A stretch of DNA of 22,098 nucleotides from Chloroflexota bacterium. Its GTDB lineage: Bacteria > Chloroflexota > Dehalococcoidia > SM23-28-2 > RBG-16-64-32. Position numbers and translations under genes: made by a program. Location: assembly GCA_005880055.1 (NCBI GenBank), contig VBJS01000023.1, forward strand, positions 1 to 22,098. Reading direction: 5' to 3'. The notes under the pieces are model-generated. The model did no database searches and was not told where the DNA came from. It saw nothing but the letters and a program-made list of their open reading frames with translations. The first letter of the stretch is position 1, and each line of letters starts with the position of its first letter. Below are positions 17,610 to 22,098 of the stretch, piece by piece.

Positions 17610-18553
17610 TCAACGGAACGCCGGGATGACTTCCTTCGAGAAGCGCTTCAGCGATTCCCGATGGATGCGCGGCCACTGGGCCAGCATGAATTCCTGAACG
17701 CCCGCTTCCGCGAATTCGTGGAGACGCTCCTTAATCTCATCGACGCTACCCAAGAGAATCGAGCGCGCGGCCTGCTGCTCGCTGACTCCGGTCGCTGCGG
17801 ACATCCCTTGGAGCACGCGCTGCTTAAAGGCCGGGTCCTCATTCAGGAACAGCGGCACCTGCATCGTCCGGCGAATGGTCGCCGGGTCGCGTCTCGCGTC
17901 CGCACAGTGGTGCGCCAGGACCTCGAACTTGTGCCGGACCTCCTCGGGCGTCCCGCTCACGTTCGTCGCGTCACCGTACTTCGCCACGATGCGCAGCGTC
18001 CGCTTCTCGCCGCCGCCGCCGATGAGGATGGGCGGGTGCGGCTTCTGGATGTTGGGCGGATTGTATGGAGGCGCGTTAAGGCGGTAGTATGCGCCTTCCT
18101 GCGCGCTTTGATCAGCCGAACAGCCTCCTCCAGCCGATCGAGCCGCTCCTTCACCGGCGGCAGGTCGAAGGCGGGCGCCGGGCCGAAGCCGAATGCCTTG
18201 TGTTCGTACTCGTGCCAGGCGGCGCCGATCCCGAACTCCAGGCGGCCGTTCGAGATGTGGTCGACGGTCGTTGCCTGCTTGGCCAGCACGGCCGGATGGC
18301 GATAGGTGTTGCCGGTGACGAGGATGCCGAGCCGGACGCGCGAGGTTGCCTGGGCGAGAGCGGCCAGCGCCGTCCAGCCTTCCATGCACGGCCCTTCGGA
18401 CCCGAACTCCTGGCCGAAGCCGGTAACGAAGTGGTCCACCAGCCATAGGGAATCGAATTCCGTGTCGCGGTCCAGCTCCTGCCAGACATCGAGCAGGTCC
18501 GGCCAGGAGATCCCGGACTGCATGGGTACTGCGCCAAATTTAACGTCAGCCAT
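17610..18553 (-). pseudogene. Luciferase-like (LLM) F420/FMN oxidoreductase, frameshifted as read
   Basis: This encodes a luciferase-fold flavin- or F420-dependent oxidoreductase, split over two frames. The N-terminal frame runs from ATG 18553 (GGGAG 5 nt upstream) through SLWLVDHF, SRVRLGILVTGNTYRHPAVLAKQ, and GRLEFGIGAAWHEYEHKAFGF, to EEAVRLIKA. The C-terminal frame resumes at EGAYYRLNAPPYNPP, then PPILIGGGGEKRTLRIVAKYGD, and ends at 17610. Relatives have about ten residues between these points, so a small deletion plus frameshift lies near 18090-18110. Redox partner and substrate are unknown, and cofactor choice cannot be settled by eye. It sits 37 bp downstream of the CoA-transferase gene. 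Confidence 0.87.
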
Positions 18554-18589
18554 GATCGCTCCCATCGCTCATATCCCATTTCCCGGTTC

Positions 18590-19906
18590 TCATTTCCTGC
18601 CTCCTTCCAGTCCCAGTTGCTGCTTGTAGTCCGGCTCGATCGCTGCCAGCGCGCCCATCCCGAGCATCGTCGAGGCCGGGAACTGCACGAACATCCGCAT
18701 CACGTCGAGCGGCAGCGCGGATTCCGGCGTATCGCCGATAACCTTGCGCTCCGTCAGCGAGGCCAGCTCCTCGTCGCTCAGGCCCAGCATGCCCTGGAGG
18801 ATCTCTCTGTTCTGCTCGCCCAGCTTCGGCGCGGGCGCCTGAGCGTCCGTCTCGAAAGCCGAAAAGCGCGCGCCGAGCTGGCGCGGCATCGGCTGCGGGC
18901 CGATGCCCGTGTGCTCCACTCTTTCGAAGAAGCCGCGCTCGCGCAGGTGCGGGTCGAGCAGCGCCTGCTTAGGGTTGAGGACGGCGGCAGCGATCACTCC
19001 CGCGGTGATGAGGTCGTCGAGCGAATCGTGGTTCGCGAAGCGCCCGAGGACGTCGGCGAAGCGCTCGTCAGTCGCCCATTCCGGGTGCTCGATCGCATCG
19101 CAGAACGCCTGCCACTCGGCGTCGTCGCGAATCGTGATCACGAGCCAGCTATCTTCGCCCGCGCAGCGGTAACAGCCCTGCGGCGCGAACCAGTGGCTAC
19201 GGTTACCCATGCGCTCCGCCGGCCGGCCGTTCATCGCGTAGTCCATGAGCGCGTAGCCCATCACTGGGATCGCCGACTCCTGCTCCGAGAGGTCGATGTA
19301 CTGCCCCTTGCCGGTGCGGCGCCGGTAGTGCAACGCGGCGAGTACCGCCCCGGCGCCGACCATCCCTGAGTACGGATCGGTGAACGAGATGCCGGTGCGC
19401 AGAGGGTCGCCGCCGGGGTAGCCGGTAATCGAGGAGAGGCCGGACGCCGGTTCCAACCCCATGCCGTAGCCGGAATAGTCGCGCCAGGGTCCGGTCTGGC
19501 CGTAGCCGGAGAGGCTGATCATGATGATGTCCGGCCGAAGCTTCGTGAGCGACTCGTAGTCGAGGCCGTGCGCCGCCATCACGCGAGGCGTGAAGCTCTC
19601 GGCGACGATGTCGCACTCTGGCACGAGCCGCTTCAGCAGCTCAATTGCGCCCGGGTCGCCCCAGTCCAGCGTGAGCGATTTCTTGCCGGCGTTACGATAG
19701 GGGAAGTAGCCACCGTGGTTCCAGTAATCGCCGGCGCTGTCGTTGTCCGCGATCAAGAAGTTCCGCGTGATGTCCATGCGCCGCAGCCCCTCGACTTTGA
19801 TCACCTCGGCGCCGAGGTCGGCGAGCACGCGCGTGCACGTCGGCCCGGCGTAGACCTGCGTCAGATCCAGGACGCGGATGCCGTAGAGGGGACGATTATC
19901 AGGCAT
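18590..19906 (-). CDS. CaiB/BaiF family III CoA-transferase, likely with internal deletion
   Basis: This encodes 438 residues of a class III CoA-transferase, which moves CoA between carboxylates through an aspartyl thioester. Seen are VLDLTQVYAGPTCTRVLADLGAEVIKVE, KKSLTLDWGDPGAIELLKRL, ISLSGYGQTGPW, and the catalytic-Asp segment ISFTDPYSGMVGAGAVLAAL, followed by GKGQYIDLSEQES. In NHDSLDDLI-TAGVIAAAVLNPKQ the usual stretch of about 15-20 residues (LITEW...LQAAGV in relatives) is absent, at about 19001-19006, with the frame kept. The start is ATG 19906-19904; GTG at 19909 is adjacent. It precedes the LLM gene by 37 bp on the same strand, so the two may share a transcript. Substrates are unknown. 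Confidence 0.9.
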   Translation of the reverse strand: MPDNRPLYGIRVLDLTQVYAGPTCTRVLADLGAEVIKVEGLRRMDITRNFLIADNDSAGDYWNHGGYFPYRNAGKKSLTLDWGDPGAIELLKRLVPECDIVAESFTPRVMAAHGLDYESLTKLRPDIIMISLSGYGQTGPWRDYSGYGMGLEPASGLSSITGYPGGDPLRTGISFTDPYSGMVGAGAVLAALHYRRRTGKGQYIDLSEQESAIPVMGYALMDYAMNGRPAERMGNRSHWFAPQGCYRCAGEDSWLVITIRDDAEWQAFCDAIEHPEWATDERFADVLGRFANHDSLDDLITAGVIAAAVLNPKQALLDPHLRERGFFERVEHTGIGPQPMPRQLGARFSAFETDAQAPAPKLGEQNREILQGMLGLSDEELASLTERKVIGDTPESALPLDVMRMFVQFPASTMLGMGALAAIEPDYKQQLGLEGGRK

Positions 19907-19921
19907 CACCGCACGCCCGCA

Positions 19922-20102
19922 ATGTCATCCTGAGCGCTGATGCGGATGATCGTGGTCCAGCGCTGCTTCGCGAAGGGATCTTGAGGAGGTGGCCGGGGGC
20001 CAGGACTCGCGCGGGATGCTCGTCCCCACCGCTTCCCCGCAGGATTCCTTCGCGGAGATGCGTCCGAGCCGCGTTCATGGGTCTCGGCGCTCAGCATGAC
20101 AT
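19922..20102. repeat. Inverted pair of CTGAGCGC-type repeat modules
   Basis: ATGTCATCCTGAGCGC (19922-19937) and GCGCTCAGCATGACAT (20087-20102) are inverted repeats with one mismatch. The similarity continues to the inner ends, CGCGAAGGGATCTTG (about 19969-19983) against CAGGATTCCTTCGCGG (about 20040-20055). The element is thus two modules of about 62 bp facing each other across about 57 bp. The GTCATCCTGAGC...GAAGGATC pattern is a widespread dispersed intergenic repeat of unknown function. Confidence 0.75.
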
Positions 20103-20179
20103 GATTGGCGGGCCGATCGCGGTGAGGTGGCGTGTTCCTCGGGCGCCGCCGCTCCCGCCGCCATTCACTCCCCGCTCCC

Positions 20180-20244
20180 CACCAGATTCCTTCGCGAAGT
20201 TGCGCTGGCGTCGCGCAGCAAGTGCGAGTGCTCCTCAGAATGAG
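20180..20244 (-). repeat. Third, diverged copy of the CTGAG...GAAGGATC module
   Basis: CCAGATTCCTTCGCGAAG (20180-20197) and CTCCTCAGAATGAGAG (20229-20244) mark the two ends of one module in the same orientation as the inverted copy at 20041-20102. The interior has diverged. It lies just past the stop of the second CoA-transferase gene. Confidence 0.6.
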
Positions 20245-20255
20245 AGAGGCGGTGC

Positions 20256-21455
20256 TCAAGCCACGCCTCTCTCGCGGAGGATTCGCTCGTCTTCGGCGTC
20301 GTATCCGCTGGCGGCCAGAAGCTCCGAGTTATCGGCGCCCAGGCCGGGTGCCGGGCCGTAGCGTAGCGGCGTCGCCGACATCTTGAACGGGCCGCCGGGT
20401 ATCGGTAGCTCGCCGACGCCCGGTTGCTCGATCTTCTCTAAGAAGTCTCGCTCGCGCAGGTGCTCGTTGGAGAGCAGCGTCTGCGGGTCGAGGACGGCGG
20501 CGAACGGCATGCGCAGCTCCTGGGCCCGCGTCAGCAGGTCCTCCCAGTCGTGCTCCGAGAGGTACGGCCGCAGGATCTCCTCGAACTTCTGCCACTGGAA
20601 GGTGCGCAGCCAGAGGTTCTGAAACATCGGCGTCGTTTCCAGCTCCGGCTGCTCCAGCAGCACCGCCATCATCAGCGGGAAGCCCGTAGCGCCGCCGATG
20701 ACGACGATGTAGCCGTTGCGGCAGGGGAAGATCTCGCTCGGGTACGTCGGGATGTGGTGTCGCGAGTAGAACCGCTTGCGGATGGCGCCAATGTACGAGT
20801 ACATCACCGTGTTGTACTCGTCCGCGCAGCCGAGCGACTCCAGAAGTGAGACGTCAACGTGCTGGCCCGCACCCGTCTGCGCCCGGTGCTCCAGGGCCGC
20901 CATTATCGCGATCCAGCCGTTGAGCGCCGCGAAATACTCCGCCGGCTCGCCGCCGGTGCAGAGCGGTTCCTTGTCCGGGTCGCCGGTCACGTACATCAGC
21001 CCCGAGAGTGCCATCGCCGTCAGCGAGTTGCCGCGGAAGGCGCTGTAGGGCCCGGTCTGCCCGAACGGTGTTATCGAACAGTAGACCAGGGCCGGAAACG
21101 CATCCTTCAGGTCGTCGTATCCCAACCCCAGCGAGGCCATCCGTCCCGGCGTCTCACTCTCGACGAGCGCATCCGCTTTCGCAAGGAGTTTCTTCAGCAC
21201 GACCTGCCCGCTGGGAGTGGAGACGTCCAGCGTCAGACTCTTCTTATTGCCGTTCAGGTGGATGAAGAGCCCGCCCTTGTCCGGGTCCGGGATATCGCCG
21301 GGGAAGGGGCCCAGCCGGCGCGCGTAATCGCCCTCCGGCGGCTCCACCTTGATCACGCCTGCGCCCAGGTCGGCGAGCAGCCGCGTGCAGTACGGCCCCG
21401 CTATTCCCTGGGAGAGATCGACGACGGTGACGCCTTCGAGCGCCGTATCTGCCAA
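20256..21455 (-). CDS. CaiB/BaiF family III CoA-transferase with Glu at the catalytic Asp position
   Basis: This encodes 399 residues, normal for the family. Landmarks are VVDLSQGIAGPYCTRLLADLGAGVIKVEPPEGD, KKSLTLDVSTPSGQVVLKKL, YCSITPFGQTGPY, GAGQHVDVSLLES and a C-terminal GPFKMSATPLRYGPAPGLG. The segment GGEPAEYFAALNGWIAIMAAL aligns with the usual ADYLAGLYAAIAILAAL pattern, placing Glu where the nucleophilic Asp is expected, so normal CoA-transferase chemistry is uncertain. The start is TTG at 21455-21453, chosen because GGAGG lies about 9 nt upstream and the protein begins at the conserved LEGVTVVDLS; no ATG or GTG fits. It is about 350 bp from the other CoA-transferase gene. Confidence 0.88.
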   Translation of the reverse strand: MADTALEGVTVVDLSQGIAGPYCTRLLADLGAGVIKVEPPEGDYARRLGPFPGDIPDPDKGGLFIHLNGNKKSLTLDVSTPSGQVVLKKLLAKADALVESETPGRMASLGLGYDDLKDAFPALVYCSITPFGQTGPYSAFRGNSLTAMALSGLMYVTGDPDKEPLCTGGEPAEYFAALNGWIAIMAALEHRAQTGAGQHVDVSLLESLGCADEYNTVMYSYIGAIRKRFYSRHHIPTYPSEIFPCRNGYIVVIGGATGFPLMMAVLLEQPELETTPMFQNLWLRTFQWQKFEEILRPYLSEHDWEDLLTRAQELRMPFAAVLDPQTLLSNEHLRERDFLEKIEQPGVGELPIPGGPFKMSATPLRYGPAPGLGADNSELLAASGYDAEDERILRERGVA

Positions 21456-21607
21456 ACGGGCGGACCTCCGGGCATTCGCCCCGCCGGGTAGCGGAGCCTG
21501 CGCCGGATATTACAACGGCGTTCGGGGGCCGCGCAATTCGGGGCGGTGAGCTGTCGGCTATCAGCAGTCGGGTCGAAACCTGAGCCCCGACTTTGGACGA
21601 GCGCGGT

Positions 21608-22098
21608 CTACTTGGCGGTAGCGGAGGCCACGTTGGAGTAAGCCGAGAAGTTGGCCCCGTCGTAGGCGCGGACACGGTAAAAGTACGTCACGCCGCTGGT
21701 CAGGCCGCCGTTCGTATATGAGGTGGTGTTGGCGGTGAGCAGGCCAAGTTGCGTGAAGTTGACGCCGTCCGTCGAGCGGTCGATGCGGAACCCGCTTTCA
21801 ATGCTAGAGTTGTCGGTCCACGTCAGCCTGATTGAGCGCGCGCCCTGCGCCGATGCCGTGAGGTTCCCTGGCGCAGCGGGCGGAGGCAGCGTCGTGGCTG
21901 CGGCCGTGTTGGAGTACGCCGAGTAGTTAGAACCTTCGTAGGCCCGCACGCGGTAGCTGTAGCCGGCGCCAGCCGTCAGGTTGGTGTTCGAATAGCGAGT
22001 TACATTTGCGGCCAGTGAGCCGATCTGGAGGAAGCTGACGCCGCCGTTTGTGGAGCGCTCCACCGTAAAACCGGCCTCGTTCGTCGAATTATCGGTCC
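21608..22098 (-). CDS. Fibronectin type III repeat protein, C-terminal part (runs off right edge)
   Basis: The last 163 codons or so of a larger protein are visible, ending at TAG 21610-21608. They hold one nearly complete and one partial fibronectin type III domain with a period of about 93 residues (279 bp). Each has TDNS...GF.(I/V)(D/E)RST, YRVRAY(D/E)G, SAYSN and A.AT; the linker is TTLPPPAAPGNLTASA. The frame is open to base 22098. The protein ends within the last domain strand, with no membrane anchor or sorting signal in view. Such proteins are usually exported and bind glycans or other proteins, or space apart catalytic domains; the missing N-terminus prevents a better call. Confidence 0.9.
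   Translation of the reverse strand, partial: TDNSTNEAGFTVERSTNGGVSFLQIGSLAANVTRYSNTNLTAGAGYSYRVRAYEGSNYSAYSNTAAATTLPPPAAPGNLTASAQGARSIRLTWTDNSSIESGFRIDRSTDGVNFTQLGLLTANTTSYTNGGLTSGVTYFYRVRAYDGANFSAYSNVASATAK

Larger units (their letters stand above)
19907..20255. other. Intergenic region between two CoA-transferase genes, filled by repeat modules
   Basis: No supported gene lies here. Almost all of it is accounted for by three copies of a module of about 60 bp (19922-19983, 20041-20102 inverted, 20180-20244 inverted). The promoter of the downstream CoA-transferase gene must lie here but I could not place it. Confidence 0.65.

Noticed and set aside
14104..21455. New biosynthetic or degradative gene system
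   Set aside because: The genes are individually familiar acyl-CoA enzymes on both strands with variable gaps, and nothing in the sequence fixes a shared substrate.

Overview
The window is GC-rich and densely coded, and it mixes biosynthetic, housekeeping and acyl-CoA genes. A leucine-type T-box leader precedes ilvD and ilvB. Also present are a SEC-C-type SecA, a geranylgeranyl-reductase-like flavoprotein, CaiB/BaiF CoA-transferases, a luciferase-like (LLM) oxidoreductase, and many small palindromic repeats. Together these suggest a free-living Chloroflexota bacterium, probably near Dehalococcoidia, from a metagenome. This is inference from gene content and order; no rRNA or tRNA is present to confirm it.

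Layout. On the minus strand, 1-2850 is the start of a branched-chain amino-acid operon: T-box leader and terminator, then ilvD, then the N-terminal third of ilvB running off the left edge. A hairpin-rich spacer (2851-3168) separates it from a translationally coupled minus-strand pair, an FAD-dependent reductase (3687-4991) and a DUF192 lipoprotein (3169-3687). A divergent repeat-bearing spacer leads to a plus-strand NERD nuclease/UvrD-like helicase protein (5415-7058). Three minus-strand genes follow: an SGNH hydrolase lipoprotein, a PH-like membrane protein and ilvE, the last two overlapping. Next come an unrecognised protein and secA (10192-13749). A plus-strand acyl-CoA ligase (14104-15786) converges on a minus-strand run of acyl-CoA-related genes: a crotonase, an NAD(P)-binding protein, an LLM flavin/F420 oxidoreductase and two class III CoA-transferases. 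The right edge holds the C-terminal part of a fibronectin type III repeat protein.

Gene cooperation. ilvD, ilvB and ilvE are three steps of valine/isoleucine/leucine synthesis. The T-box should couple ilvD-ilvB transcription to uncharged tRNA-Leu. The ligase, crotonase, reductases and CoA-transferases look like an acyl-CoA catabolic or modification cluster of unknown substrate.

Oddities. Five genes carry a lesion as read: a frameshift with local deletion in secA, the same in the LLM oxidoreductase, an in-frame UGA at a Gly position in the ligase, a likely in-frame deletion in one CoA-transferase, and a compensated frameshift in the NERD helicase. Because SecA is essential, consensus or assembly error is the simplest explanation for at least part of this. 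Three small inverted-repeat elements share GTAGGGGCG-type ends, and one lies in frame inside a coding region. I found no CRISPR array, rRNA, tRNA, insertion sequence or phage gene, and no clearly new multi-gene system.
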